Below are positions 44,253-52,976 of a DNA stretch of 64,000 nucleotides, one piece after another. The translations under genes were made by a program, and so were the position numbers. Source of the stretch: Onstottus_B arcticum (GTDB lineage: Bacteria > Acidobacteriota > Blastocatellia > UBA7656); contig JBBPIE010000002.1 in assembly GCA_038040485.1 (NCBI GenBank), positions 62,001 to 126,000 of the forward strand, written 5' to 3'. Every line of letters starts with the position of its first letter. Within the stretch, counting starts at the first letter, position 1. Under the pieces are notes generated by a model. It was not told the origin of the DNA. It made no database searches and was given only the letters and a program-made list of their open reading frames with translations.

Positions 44253-45695
44253 TCACTTTGCCCCTGCCACTTCGATCACCGCGCGATAGAGAAACTCCAC
44301 GAACTTCCCCAATCCATCGACTGACGCCCGTTCGTCGTTGCCGTGTATTGTCGCAAGCTCCCGATCACTAATCACAGTCCCGACGCCATACGCCTGCACT
44401 CCTTTTGCACGCAGTTGAGCAGAGTCGGTGGCGCCCGTCATCATTTGAGGAAGTGTTACCGCCCCTGGAAACAGCCGCGCTTGTACTCGTTCCAAAGCGC
44501 GAAACATCTCAGTCTGCAGACCGGACGGCGGCGATGCCGGGCGGCCGCGGTCGGGCGGCCGGACTATCTCGATCGCCGGGTCATTGATCAGCTTGCGTAT
44601 CGCTTCGGCGAGTTTCCCAATGTCTTCATCAGGCAGAGCGCGCACATCAAGCGTCGCTTCGGCCTCAGCGGGAATCACGTTGGTTCGAAAGCCGCCTTTG
44701 ATGATCGTGGGCACGATGGATGTCCGAAGCATTGAGTAATAAAAGCCGCTGGCTGCTCGAATCTTCTCCTGAACCATCGCGCTGTTCTCGGGGTCCTCGA
44801 GATGCGCGTATAGAAACGCTTCTTCGGGCGGGCTGATCTTGGCGAGCCGTGAGAAGAACGCCCGAGTCGTCTCGTTCAGACGCATTTCCGATTGCCAGTT
44901 CCCCACCTTCGCGACCGCAGCCGCAAGATGAGTGATCGGGTTGTCCAGACGGGGCATCGAGCCGTGCCCGCTTGTGCCGTGCGCTATCAGCCTGAACCCG
45001 CGCGGGACCTTTTCCGTGGTGGCGACTGCAACATACGCGACCTTGCCGTTGGACTCGGCGATGGCGCCGCCTTCATTCAACGCGAACTCGCAATCGATCT
45101 TGTCCCAGTGCTGCTCGACCATGAAGTCGATGCCGGCTTGAGTAGTGCCTTCTTCACCGGCTTCGGCCAGGAAGATCACGTCGCGCTCGAGCGGGACCTT
45201 CAGCCTGTGCAGCAACAGGAAGACCTCGAGATTGGCGACGACCATTCCTTTGTCATCGATTGCGCCGCGGCCATAGACGAACCCGTCTTTGACTTCGCCG
45301 CCGAACGGATCGAACGTCCACTTGCTGCGCTCGACGCCTACGACATCGATATGACCCATCAAGAGAAGCGGCCTTTGCTTGCCGTTGCCCTTTAGCCGCG
45401 CAACAATGTTGCCGCGTCCGGGTTCGCGCTCGAAGATCTCGGACGGAATGCCTTCACGGTCCAGAATAGACTTTAGGTACTCGGCGCCCTTAGTTTCGTT
45501 TCCGGGAGGGTTGCTGGTGTCGATGCGAATGAAGCTTGAAAGTATCTTTATCGCCTCATCGCGCGCGGCTCGAAAGTCGGGCTCAGAGCTTCGTCCTGAT
45601 GACACCGCCGGCAACGAGGCCGATGTAATCAACGCAAACGCCGCCAGTGAAACCGCTATCCTTCGATTGAATCTATGAAGGTGTCTTCTTCGCAT
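44253..45695 (-). CDS. exported M20 family metallopeptidase
   Basis: A 480-aa protein: signal peptide (MRRRHLHRFNRRIAVSLAAF), then the M20 core with metal ligands in LLLMGHIDVVGVE, FVYGRGAIDDKGMVV and AEAGEEGTTQAG. The dimerisation domain includes HGTSGHGSMPRLDNP, and the final GATDSAQLRAKGVQ segment carries further active-site residues. It is a dinuclear zinc exopeptidase or amidohydrolase acting in the periplasm; the substrate is unknown. ATG 45695 is chosen because AGGAGAAA precedes it and the signal peptide begins there. Confidence 0.88.
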   Translation of the reverse strand: MRRRHLHRFNRRIAVSLAAFALITSASLPAVSSGRSSEPDFRAARDEAIKILSSFIRIDTSNPPGNETKGAEYLKSILDREGIPSEIFEREPGRGNIVARLKGNGKQRPLLLMGHIDVVGVERSKWTFDPFGGEVKDGFVYGRGAIDDKGMVVANLEVFLLLHRLKVPLERDVIFLAEAGEEGTTQAGIDFMVEQHWDKIDCEFALNEGGAIAESNGKVAYVAVATTEKVPRGFRLIAHGTSGHGSMPRLDNPITHLAAAVAKVGNWQSEMRLNETTRAFFSRLAKISPPEEAFLYAHLEDPENSAMVQEKIRAASGFYYSMLRTSIVPTIIKGGFRTNVIPAEAEATLDVRALPDEDIGKLAEAIRKLINDPAIEIVRPPDRGRPASPPSGLQTEMFRALERVQARLFPGAVTLPQMMTGATDSAQLRAKGVQAYGVGTVISDRELATIHGNDERASVDGLGKFVEFLYRAVIEVAGAK

Positions 45696-46204
45696 ATTTT
45701 CTCCTGGTCCCAATGATGTGAGCAGGCGGTAGCTTATCGGCCTGTCGCGCCGGGTGTAAAGCACCGGCTCAAGAAGCGTCAATGACCCGTCGTGCGGGAT
45801 ACGGTGCGGGGAGAACCCGAACTCTTCGCTCAGCGGCCGGTCAAAAAGCGTGCACGGCGGTCATCGAAGCCCGTCAAACTGAAAACACTCCTAGCTGCGT
45901 CAGTACCCGGCGTTGGGATCAAACAGAGTCTTTCAAACAGAATCGGGAAACCCGTTGCTGGCACAGTCCGTGCAGTGATGACATCGGAAGCTTGAGACGC
46001 CTTATGAAGGTGCTCTCTTGTTGGGCCGCCGCACCCAGCGCCGGGAAATGGCGCGAGTTGCTGATCGAGCTGCCGTCTTTCGATACCGCTCAGGCCCTCA
46101 CCGCCTAATCGGTCGACGGCAGCGCGCCGCGCTCGCTCCATTTTAGATCGAGTCAGAACCCTCTCTACGATTCTGGCTCTGGCGTGCGGCGGCCCCTTTT
46201 CTCT
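45696..46204. other. 509-bp region between M20 peptidase and serS, one doubtful small ORF
   Basis: A GTG frame at 45792-45995 on the plus strand encodes 67 aa, basic and protein-like (RPVKKRARRSSKPVKLKTLL then AVMTSEA). A longer frame lies on the other strand over the same bases (45830-46141). Neither has a ribosome-binding site or a family I recognise, so no gene is called. No RNA gene is seen. Confidence 0.3.
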
Positions 46205-47578
46205 CTACTTCGGCCGTTCGATCTTCTCTATGCCGTCCATGAAGGGCCGAAGCGCTTCGGGGATGATCACACTGCCGTCGCGTTGCTGATAGTTCTCAAT
46301 CAACGCGAGCCACAGTCGGCCAATAGCCAAACCTGATCCGTTGAGCGTGTGCACAAATTCTGGCTTCGAATTTGGCCCAGGAGAGAATCTCAGAAAATTC
46401 ATCGCGCGGCGAGCTTGAAAATCCTCGCAATTCGAACACGACGAGATCTCGCGATAGGCGTGTTGGCTTGGCACCCACACTTCAATGTCATAGGTCTTCG
46501 CCGCCGCGAATCCGAGGTCGTCTGCCCAGAGTTCAACCGTCTTATATGGAAGCCCCAGAAGTTCAAGCACCGCTTCGGCATCGCGGGTCAGCGATTCCAA
46601 CTCATCGTATGAGAATTCGGGCCGGGTGATCTTCACCAATTCGACTTTGTCGAACTGATGTTGGCGAATCAACCCGCGAGTGTCTTTACCATAGCTACCA
46701 GCTTCGGACCGGAAGCACGGCGTGTAGGCTACCATCTTGATCGGCAACCGCGAGGCCTCTAACGTCTCGGCTGCGTACATGTTCGTAAGCGGCACTTCTG
46801 CGGTGGGGATCAAATAGTATTTCCCGAGTTTCGTCTGCTGAGCACCTAACACCATCGACACATCCTCTACATCCTTCAGCCTAAACAAGTCATCTTCGAA
46901 CTTGGGAATCTGGCCGGTCCCTTCAAGCGCCCTGCGGTTGACGATTAGCGGTGGCCAGATTTCTTCGTATCCATGCAGTTTTGTTTTGGGGTCGAACGGT
47001 TGAGTGTGAAGGTGAAGACAGAAGTTAATGAGCGCACGCTCGAGCCGCGCTCCAAAGCCTCTTAGGATTGCAAATCGGGCGCCTGTGATTCTCGATGCGC
47101 GCTCGATGTCGAGGATGCCAAGCGCGTCACCCAGATCGACATGATCACGAGGCTCAAACCCTTCGAGTTCAAAATTGCGCGGAGTGCCCCAACGCTTGAT
47201 CTCGTGACTAGCAGATTCGCCCCTTCGTACAGGCACACTATCGTGGGGAAGGTTCGGGATGTCGCGCAAGGCGTTCTCCAAAGCCGTGTCCGCAGCGGAA
47301 AGGTTGGTCGCAATGTCAGCGAGTTGTTTATCCTGTTTGCGCACTTCGATACGGCGCGACTCGGCCTCGTCTTTTCTGCCAGCCTTCATCAGCGCGCCGA
47401 TCTCGTGACTCTCACGATTGCGCCTAGCATTCAATTCGTCGCGCTCGTGAACGAGTGAGCGAAAGGACTCATATAGCTCCTTGAGTTTCTCGATCGTGTC
47501 GGGTTCATAGCCGCGCTGTTCCAACTTCGTTCTCAAAGACTCCGGATCTTCGACCAATAGTTTTTTTATGTCGAGCAT
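46205..47578 (-). CDS. serS: serine--tRNA ligase
   Basis: SerRS (457 aa) charges tRNA-Ser. The N-terminal tRNA-binding coiled-coil arm spans about 27-105 (LKELYESFRSLVHERDELNA). The class II core shows motif 1 near YEEIWPP, motif 2 PCFRSEAGSYGKDTRGLIR, and motif 3 NGSGLAIGRLWLALIENYQ with GSVIIPEALRPF. ATG 47578 follows AAGGTAAC. All features and length are normal. It stands alone on its strand with no evident operon partner. Confidence 0.95.
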   Translation of the reverse strand: MLDIKKLLVEDPESLRTKLEQRGYEPDTIEKLKELYESFRSLVHERDELNARRNRESHEIGALMKAGRKDEAESRRIEVRKQDKQLADIATNLSAADTALENALRDIPNLPHDSVPVRRGESASHEIKRWGTPRNFELEGFEPRDHVDLGDALGILDIERASRITGARFAILRGFGARLERALINFCLHLHTQPFDPKTKLHGYEEIWPPLIVNRRALEGTGQIPKFEDDLFRLKDVEDVSMVLGAQQTKLGKYYLIPTAEVPLTNMYAAETLEASRLPIKMVAYTPCFRSEAGSYGKDTRGLIRQHQFDKVELVKITRPEFSYDELESLTRDAEAVLELLGLPYKTVELWADDLGFAAAKTYDIEVWVPSQHAYREISSCSNCEDFQARRAMNFLRFSPGPNSKPEFVHTLNGSGLAIGRLWLALIENYQQRDGSVIIPEALRPFMDGIEKIERPK

Positions 47579-47701
47579 CACAGTTACCTTTCATGCTTTT
47601 AATGATAAGACGAGAGCGTAAGCCGGGCTGAGAGGCAGTGTCAACTGAGCGCACTGGCAACAAAAGCCTGAGTGTACGAGACGCGGGTAGCTGCTGACCT
47701 T

Positions 47702-47917
47702 TCAGCTTCGCTTACGCAGGCGGCGCAGCATTCCGCTGCAACTGTAGCGTGATGAGAATACGGCCGGGGATGAGATGGATGCGCAGAAGACGACGTAGAG
47801 GATGAACTTGAGCCAGCGCGTGCCTCCCAGATCAACTCCCATCATCAGCATCGCTCCGATGATGGCGAATGCCAGGATGCCGCCGGCGTTTTTGAGAAGC
47901 CTCTTCTTGTTATCCAT
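47702..47917 (-). CDS. small two-helix membrane protein
   Basis: A 71-aa frame from ATG 47917 preceded by GGAGG at good spacing. It starts MDNKKRLLKNAGG, followed by two hydrophobic helices (about 13-29 and 37-55, LAFAIIGAMLMMGVDL and FILYVVFCASISSP) and a basic end with one Cys (CSGMLRRLRKRS). No family is recognised. Lies upstream of serS on the same strand; a 120-nt gap without features separates them. Confidence 0.6.
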   Translation of the reverse strand: MDNKKRLLKNAGGILAFAIIGAMLMMGVDLGGTRWLKFILYVVFCASISSPAVFSSRYSCSGMLRRLRKRS

Positions 47918-48064
47918 TGCGAACCTCCGAAAAACTTTGCAGATTCTAGCACAGAATGCGACGGTTTCAAGCTCGGTGACAATTGGTCTCAGTCTGGCAC
48001 ATGCTCGCCTAAGGATCGGAACCGCGCGCGCAAAGAGCAACACCACAACTGTAATCCGCTGTGC

Positions 48065-48070
48065 TATAAT
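48065..48070 (+). promoter_or_regulatory. TATAAT box immediately before mazE
   Basis: A perfect -10 box ends 6 nt before the ATG at 48077, so a transcript from it would start at or next to the start codon. No ribosome-binding site precedes the ATG. A -35 box is not clear. Confidence 0.5.
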
Positions 48071-48076
48071 CGTGCC

Positions 48077-48325
48077 ATGAAAGCGGCAGACAACGTGACT
48101 ATCGAAGACGGCGGCAAGATCACCCTTCCCGCGGGCGTGCGAGCCCGATACGGTCTGAACGAACACACTCCGGTCCGCGTGATCGAAACCCGCACCGGCA
48201 TCCTGCTTGTTCCACTCACGCAAGAGCCAATGAGCGAGTCGTTAGCCGATGAGCTTCAAGCGTGGCGGTCAATCGGCGCTGAAACCCTAGAGATGTTCCC
48301 CTACGACGAGGACGCGCAATCGTGA
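48077..48325 (+). CDS. mazE: AbrB/MazE-type antitoxin
   Basis: An 82-aa protein with an N-terminal AbrB/SpoVT swapped-hairpin domain (VTIEDGGKITLPAGVRARYGL) and an acidic C-terminal tail (ETLEMFPYDEDAQ), as antitoxins have. Its stop overlaps the start of the PemK-like gene by 4 nt. It would bind its own promoter, with the toxin, and neutralise the toxin. The transcript may be leaderless, as a TATAAT lies 6 nt upstream. Confidence 0.85.
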   Translation: MKAADNVTIEDGGKITLPAGVRARYGLNEHTPVRVIETRTGILLVPLTQEPMSESLADELQAWRSIGAETLEMFPYDEDAQS

Positions 48326-48654
48326 CAGTCGGTGATCTCCATTGGGTCGAGCTTCCAGTGCGAGGGGGCCGCGCCCAGGCTGGACGCCGCCCGGCGATCA
48401 TTTTTCAGACGGTCTCGACCCTACCAACCACGCTGCTTGTCCCTCTGACTACCCAACTGGACGCCCTGCGCTTTTCAGGCACGATTCTAGTGGAACCCGA
48501 CCGACAGAACGGCCTGCGCCGCCCTTCGGTTGCTCTAGTCTTTCAACTCACTGCTGTGGATAGGCGGTTCGTCACAGAAAAACTAGGTAACGTGTCAGAC
48601 CGGGTTCTGGATGAAGTCTTTTCAGCGCTTGACGCACTGACCGGTCGAACATAA
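48322..48654 (+). CDS. mazF: MazF/PemK-type endoribonuclease toxin
   Basis: A 110-aa PemK/MazF fold: VGDLHWVELPVRGGRAQAGRRPAIIFQ, LLVPLTTQLDALRFSGTILVEP, and AVDRRFVTEKLGNVSDRVLDEV. The early catalytic-Arg region (GRRPAIIFQ) and the mid Thr (VPLTTQ) are present, so it may be active on mRNA. The start is GTG 48322 within the antitoxin stop. The pair stands between a small membrane-protein gene and pgeF. Confidence 0.88.
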   Translation: MTVGDLHWVELPVRGGRAQAGRRPAIIFQTVSTLPTTLLVPLTTQLDALRFSGTILVEPDRQNGLRRPSVALVFQLTAVDRRFVTEKLGNVSDRVLDEVFSALDALTGRT

Positions 48655-48668
48655 AAGTTGACTCGACT

Positions 48669-49550
48669 ATGCAAGAGCTGGTTGAAGAAACAACCGCAGA
48701 AACCGCCTTTGTTATTCGCGCGCGCGAAGTCGCCACGACAGATGGCAAGGCGCAACTCTCCTACCTGGTCTGCGAACCGCTGGAGCACGCGGGGTTCGTC
48801 AATGCTTTTAGCACTCGTCTGGCTGGCGTCAGCAAGTTTCCTTCAGATGCGCTCAACCTGGCTTATACGAAAGGCGACGACAGAGAGAACGTCGCCGAGA
48901 ACCGCCGCCGATACCTTCAAGCAATCGGCGCCGAAGCGGCAACCCTCGTCACAGCTCGCCAGACTCACTCGACCGAGCGGTGCTTCATCGAGACCCCGGA
49001 ACAAGCTCGCGGTGTCCAGCCCGACTGCGACGCGATGACCACGAAGCTCACCGGAGTTCTGCTCGCCATCCAGACTGCCGATTGCCTGCCTGTGTTGATC
49101 GCCGACCCCAGATCCGGGGCGATGGCGGCTATTCACGCGGGCTGGCGCGGGACGGCCGGGCGAATAACCGAACGCGCGGTCGCTGACTTGATGCTCCTGC
49201 ATGGCGCCAGTCCGCGTGATTGCATAGCGGCGCTTGGGCCAGCCGCGTGCGGCCAGTGTTACGAGGTGGGCGAAGATGTGATAGCGCGGTACAAGAAGGA
49301 ATTCGGGTACTGGCGAGGGCTGTTCTCGAACTTCAAGGAAGGCGGCAAAGCACACCTCGACGTTCGCGCGGCCAACGTTCAGCAGTTGAAGTTCTGCGGC
49401 CTCAGCGAAGATCGCATCCACGTCGCCGACTATTGCACGATGCATCAGAACGAGCTTTTCTTCTCACACCGTCGTGAAGGCAGCACGCTGGCGTCGGGAA
49501 CGGGCCGCATGCTTTCGGTTATTGGCAAAGCCGGCCACGACGAAGACTGA
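48669..49550 (+). CDS. pgeF: peptidoglycan editing factor / laccase-domain protein
   Basis: A 293-aa DUF152/YfiH family protein. Family metal and active-site residues lie in ARQTHSTERCF, IQTADCLPVLIADP, AAIHAGWRGTAGRITE, GPAACGQCYEVG and the end DYCTMHQNELFFSHRREG. YfiH/PgeF removes misincorporated L-Ser from peptidoglycan precursors, and relatives show purine nucleoside phosphorylase activity. Length is slightly above the usual 240-270 because of an N-terminal extension. ATG 48669 is 15 nt after mazF. Confidence 0.9.
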   Translation: MQELVEETTAETAFVIRAREVATTDGKAQLSYLVCEPLEHAGFVNAFSTRLAGVSKFPSDALNLAYTKGDDRENVAENRRRYLQAIGAEAATLVTARQTHSTERCFIETPEQARGVQPDCDAMTTKLTGVLLAIQTADCLPVLIADPRSGAMAAIHAGWRGTAGRITERAVADLMLLHGASPRDCIAALGPAACGQCYEVGEDVIARYKKEFGYWRGLFSNFKEGGKAHLDVRAANVQQLKFCGLSEDRIHVADYCTMHQNELFFSHRREGSTLASGTGRMLSVIGKAGHDED

Positions 49551-49593
49551 ACTGTTGGTTTCTCCTGATATACCGTTCTCAGGCAACCTACAC

Positions 49594-50391
49594 ATGAAAA
49601 AAAGAACTCTCACGCTTATCCTCGCAGGCAGCGCGCTTCCGGCAATCTGCGGTCCCGCTTTTGAATCGTCGTTCGCGCAGAGCAACCGTCCCGATCAGTG
49701 GAAGATTCACGACGTTGATCGGCCGCAGCCGCCGACGGTTGATTCAGGAACATCAAGCACTGAACGGCAACCTGGGCGGCCGCCATCTGATGCCGTCGTC
49801 TTGTTCGATGGCAAGGACCTTTCCAAGTGGCGCACCGCGGCCGGCAAGCCGGCAAAATGGAAAGTCGCTAAGGGCTACATGGAAATCGTGAAGGGCTCGG
49901 GAAGCATTTTCACCGTGCAGGGCTTTGGCGATTGTCAGTTGCACGTCGAGTGGCGCATGCCGGTGCCCGCCAGGGCTGAAGGGCAGGAACGCGGCAACAG
50001 CGGTGTGTATTTGATGGGCTTGTATGAGTTGCAAGTGCTCGACTCATACAAGAACAAAACATATCCCGACGGTCAGGCGGCCGCGGTCTACGGCCAATAC
50101 CCGCCGTTGGTGAATGCTTCGCGGCCACCGGGCCGCTGGCAGACTTACGACATCATCTTCCATCGGCCACGATTTGATTCGAGTGGAAAGCTCGAGCATC
50201 CCGCGCGAATGACTGTTCTCCACAACGGAGCGCTGGTGCAGGACAACGTTGAGCTGACCGGTCCTACGGCTCATCAAGCGCGACCGCCCTACAAGCAACA
50301 CGCCGACAAATTGCCGGTGTCGCTGCAGGACCACGGCGATCCAGTCCGCTATCGAAACATCTGGGTGCGGGAGTTGTCAGAGGATAAGTAG
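49594..50391 (+). CDS. exported DUF1080 (3-keto-disaccharide hydrolase-like) protein
   Basis: A 265-aa protein: signal peptide (MKKRTLTLILAGSALPAICG, cut near SFAQ), then a DUF1080 jelly-roll (VLFDGKDLSKWR, FGDCQLHVEWRMP, GNSGVYLMGLYELQVLDSY, YRNIWVREL). Proteins of this family bind or hydrolyse glucans and 3-keto sugars in the periplasm or on the surface. Length is normal for single-domain members. The start at 49594 fits the signal peptide; a longer frame overlaps pgeF. Its last bases overlap the end of a minus-strand coiled-coil gene. Confidence 0.85.
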   Translation: MKKRTLTLILAGSALPAICGPAFESSFAQSNRPDQWKIHDVDRPQPPTVDSGTSSTERQPGRPPSDAVVLFDGKDLSKWRTAAGKPAKWKVAKGYMEIVKGSGSIFTVQGFGDCQLHVEWRMPVPARAEGQERGNSGVYLMGLYELQVLDSYKNKTYPDGQAAAVYGQYPPLVNASRPPGRWQTYDIIFHRPRFDSSGKLEHPARMTVLHNGALVQDNVELTGPTAHQARPPYKQHADKLPVSLQDHGDPVRYRNIWVRELSEDK

Positions 50392-50597
50392 ACGGCCTCT
50401 CGCCTTCTGGAGCAATCTGAGGTCAAAGAGACGGCGTGTACAGTCATACGTTTCTCTAAGGCTTCTAGCCGCTTTTCCTGTACCTCGTACCGTTTCTCCA
50501 GAGCGTTGAACCTGCGTTCCTGTTCAGCATCCAGCTCATTTATCCGCTCGAGGACGGTTTCTAAGGTCGGCTTCGTTGTCATCTCACCATTGCTCAT
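50349..50597 (-). CDS. small coiled-coil protein, possibly truncated
   Basis: An 82-aa frame. The N-terminal part is a regular coiled coil (MTTKPTLETVLERINELDAE, then LEKRYEVQEKRLEALEKRM); the last 28 residues (VHAVSLTSDCSRR...) do not continue the heptads and overlap the DUF1080 gene antisense, so the natural C-terminus may be lost by a frameshift. Start could be 50597 or the in-frame ATG at 50582. It resembles the coiled-coil protein at 1659-1943. Function unknown. Confidence 0.45.
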   Translation of the reverse strand: MSNGEMTTKPTLETVLERINELDAEQERRFNALEKRYEVQEKRLEALEKRMTVHAVSLTSDCSRRREAVYLSSDNSRTQMFR

Positions 50598-50655
50598 CTA
50601 CAACTCAATATACTCAGGAGCCGGGTACGTCAACGGGTTCTGGGAAGATTTAGTG

Positions 50656-51696
50656 CTACTCGGCTTTCGGCGCGAAGTAGCCGCGGCGATAGCGCACGTT
50701 GAGGTCTTTTTGATTCTTGACCCGCACCTGGATAGCTCGGAACGAGCCGTCTCGCGCGTTGTTGGCGGGCGTATAAGTCATGATGTACTGCGAGCGCAAG
50801 TCTTCATCGATCTGTGCGTAAGCCGTATCAAGGTCTGCTTCGTTGCGCGGAAAGAACGCGCGCCCGCCGGTTTCGGCGGCGATCTTCTTGAGCGTCCCCG
50901 AATCCACACCGTATGGTCCGCCGATCCCGATCGAGTAAACGATAATCTCGCTGCGCCAGGTTCGCTCGATGGCCTCACGCATCTTGACGCTGCTGGAGGT
51001 GTCCTGCCCGTCCGTTACAAGGATGATCACTCGCCGGCCGGCTTCCCGCCTGAGCAGATCGGTCGAAACCGAGTAGATAGAATCGTACATCGAGGTCGAG
51101 CCGGCGCCCGATCCGTTGATGGGAGGAGTCGTGCCAACCTGCCCCGCGATGGAAGTCGAGACGTCGATGCGTACATCATCGAGCGCCCGATGAAGTTTCT
51201 CGATGTCGGACGTCAAGTCCTGGACCAGTACAGATTCGTTCTGGAAGGTAACGACAGCGCCGAGGTCCTTCTTTGGCCGCAGCACGCGCCGGAAGAATCG
51301 CTGCCCGGCCGCCTTCTCTTCCGGGAGCGTGTATTCCTGGCTTCCCGAAATATCGATCAACATCGCGATGGTTATCGGCAAGTCGGTCTGGCGTTCGAAT
51401 GAAAAGATATCCTGGGCCTTGCCGTCCTCTAGCACCTCGATATCGCCCTTAGCCAGGTCGTTGATGTAGCGGTTCTTCTTGTCTGTAACGTTGAACGGAA
51501 CGGTGACGAGTTCCCCTCCGAGCTTGATGGCCTGATCTTCCTGGTCGCGTTCGCCCTCGGGAGGCTTCTTGTCCTTGTCGGTCTTCTGCTGTCCGCTCTT
51601 GTCGGACTGTTTGGGTTGCTGAGCGTTTCCCGTGATCGATGGAAGCGCCGTGGCGCAAAGCAGAACTGCAACAAAACACAATTTGATGAACTTCAT
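50656..51696 (-). CDS. secreted VWFA-related protein
   Basis: A 346-aa exported protein: signal peptide (MKFIKLCFVAVLLCATALPS), a Lys/Asp/Gln-rich linker, VTVPFNVTDKKNRYINDLAKGDIEVLEDG, a VWFA domain with MIDAS in MLIDISGSQEYTLP (DISGS), and the closing YIMTYTPANNARDGSFRAI. The plan matches the acidobacterial VWFA-related family. Its start overlaps the end of the next upstream gene by ATGA, so the two are translationally coupled. A ligand-binding surface or periplasmic role is inferred. Confidence 0.85.
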   Translation of the reverse strand: MKFIKLCFVAVLLCATALPSITGNAQQPKQSDKSGQQKTDKDKKPPEGERDQEDQAIKLGGELVTVPFNVTDKKNRYINDLAKGDIEVLEDGKAQDIFSFERQTDLPITIAMLIDISGSQEYTLPEEKAAGQRFFRRVLRPKKDLGAVVTFQNESVLVQDLTSDIEKLHRALDDVRIDVSTSIAGQVGTTPPINGSGAGSTSMYDSIYSVSTDLLRREAGRRVIILVTDGQDTSSSVKMREAIERTWRSEIIVYSIGIGGPYGVDSGTLKKIAAETGGRAFFPRNEADLDTAYAQIDEDLRSQYIMTYTPANNARDGSFRAIQVRVKNQKDLNVRYRRGYFAPKAE

Positions 51697-52757
51697 TTTT
51701 TTACTTCTTCCATCGCGGCGTAGTAGCCGCGCCGATGAATAACGCGCGCGTCGTTTCGGCTCGCCAGGCGGACTTCAATCCGTCGAAAGCGCCCGTCGCG
51801 CACCGCGTTTGAGGGTGAGTATGCAACCAGGTACTGGCTGCGCAGCTCGTTTTCAATCTGACGAAAATTCTCCAGCAGATCATCGGGTCCGCGCGGAAAG
51901 TAAGCGCGCCCGCCGGTCTCTTCGCTCAACTTCTTCAGCACGTCTTCCCGAATGCCTTCGAACCTGAATCGGTCGCCGATGCCAACAGAATAGATGATCA
52001 CGCCCGAGCGCCAAGCCCGGTCGATCGCTTCGTCGAGCTTCCGAACGCTCGCGTTATCAACTCCGTCGGTTAGCAGTATGATCGCCCGGCGGATGGCCGC
52101 GTCATCGCTTCCGGAGCGCCGATCGTGGTCGCGTCCCAGGACCTCGTCGGCCGTGATGTAAACCGCGTCGTACAAAGCAGTCGCCTGGCGCCGCGTCGTC
52201 GAAGGCCCGAACCGCCGCGCGTACTGAATCTCGTCGAACGCGCGGTTCAACGTCTCGACCCGGGAAGTCAGTCCTTGCACCAAATCGACATCATCTTGAA
52301 ACGTGAGAATCGAAGCCGAGTCTTTGCCGGGCCGGATGATCGAGCGAAGGAATTCGCCGGCCGCGAGCTTCTCTTGAGGGAACGTGTACTCCTGGCTTCC
52401 CGACAGGTCCATCAAAATCGCGATACTGATAGGCAGAGTCGTCTCACGCTTGAACGTGAAGACCTGCTGAGGCAGGCCGTCTTCCAGCACCGTTACCTCT
52501 TCCTGTCGAATGTCGCTGATCGAGCGGTTGTTGCGATCGACTGCCGTGAACACTAGGTTGACGAGGTCAGTCCCCAATCGCACCGCGTCGTCGCTTGTCG
52601 GGATAACGTCATCTTCTTGCCTTGTCTCCGGCCTTGGTTTCTGTTGAGTACCAGTAGATGATTGCCCGGGCTTGCGGGGCGCAGCGGGCTTTTGCGCAGC
52701 GAGAGCCGACATCAGGACGAGCCCTAGCGTTGCGATGATGATTCTAAGTGGGGACAT
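51693..52757 (-). CDS. secreted VWFA-related protein
   Basis: A 354-aa paralogue of its neighbour. It has a signal peptide (MSPLRIIIATLGLVLMSALA), a Pro/Arg/Gln-rich linker, LVNLVFTAVDRNNRSISDIRQEEVTVLEDG, VWFA with MIDAS DLSGS in ILMDLSGSQEYTFP, and YLVAYSPSNAVRDGRFRRIE at the end. The sequence immediately before the ATG is the edge of a long heptad array (locus C), with no Shine-Dalgarno match, which is unusual. It is followed by a coupled VWFA gene (ATGA). Confidence 0.85.
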   Translation of the reverse strand: MSPLRIIIATLGLVLMSALAAQKPAAPRKPGQSSTGTQQKPRPETRQEDDVIPTSDDAVRLGTDLVNLVFTAVDRNNRSISDIRQEEVTVLEDGLPQQVFTFKRETTLPISIAILMDLSGSQEYTFPQEKLAAGEFLRSIIRPGKDSASILTFQDDVDLVQGLTSRVETLNRAFDEIQYARRFGPSTTRRQATALYDAVYITADEVLGRDHDRRSGSDDAAIRRAIILLTDGVDNASVRKLDEAIDRAWRSGVIIYSVGIGDRFRFEGIREDVLKKLSEETGGRAYFPRGPDDLLENFRQIENELRSQYLVAYSPSNAVRDGRFRRIEVRLASRNDARVIHRRGYYAAMEEVKK

Positions 52758-52760
52758 GGC

Positions 52761-52976
52761 TGGTTTCTGGTCTCTGGTCTCTGGTTTCTGGTCTCTGGTT
52801 TCTGGTTTCTGGTTTCTAGCTTCTGGTTTCTGGTTTCTGGTTTCTGGTTTCTGGTTTCTGGTCTCTGGTTTTTGGTTTCTGGTCTCTAGCTTCTGGTTTC
52901 TGGTTTCTGGTTTCTGGTCTCTAGCTTCTGGTAATCGTCCTCGAACCAGAAACTAGAAACCAGAAACCAGAAACTA
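52761..52976. repeat. inverted heptanucleotide array (locus C, 24+4 units)
   Basis: Twenty-four 7-mers on the plus strand (TGGTTTC with TGGTCTC and TAGCTTC variants, 52761-52928). A 17-nt spacer follows, then four complementary 7-mers (CCAGAAA, CTAGAAA, CCAGAAA, CCAGAAA; 52946-52973), and then CTA, which is the complement of the stop codon TAG of the upstream VWFA gene. The array fills the whole gap between two VWFA genes and ends 3 nt from the next start codon. The plus strand translates into an artificial FWFLVSG repeat that I do not call a gene. Confidence 0.92.

Noticed and set aside
45830..46141. Minus-strand 103-aa frame before serS
   Set aside because: No ribosome-binding site or family signal, and a competing basic frame on the other strand is no weaker; left as undetermined.
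52672..52956. Plus-strand frame encoding repeated FWFLVSG, looking like a membrane protein
   Set aside because: It is the translation of heptad array C; no start signal, no codon variation other than the repeat.
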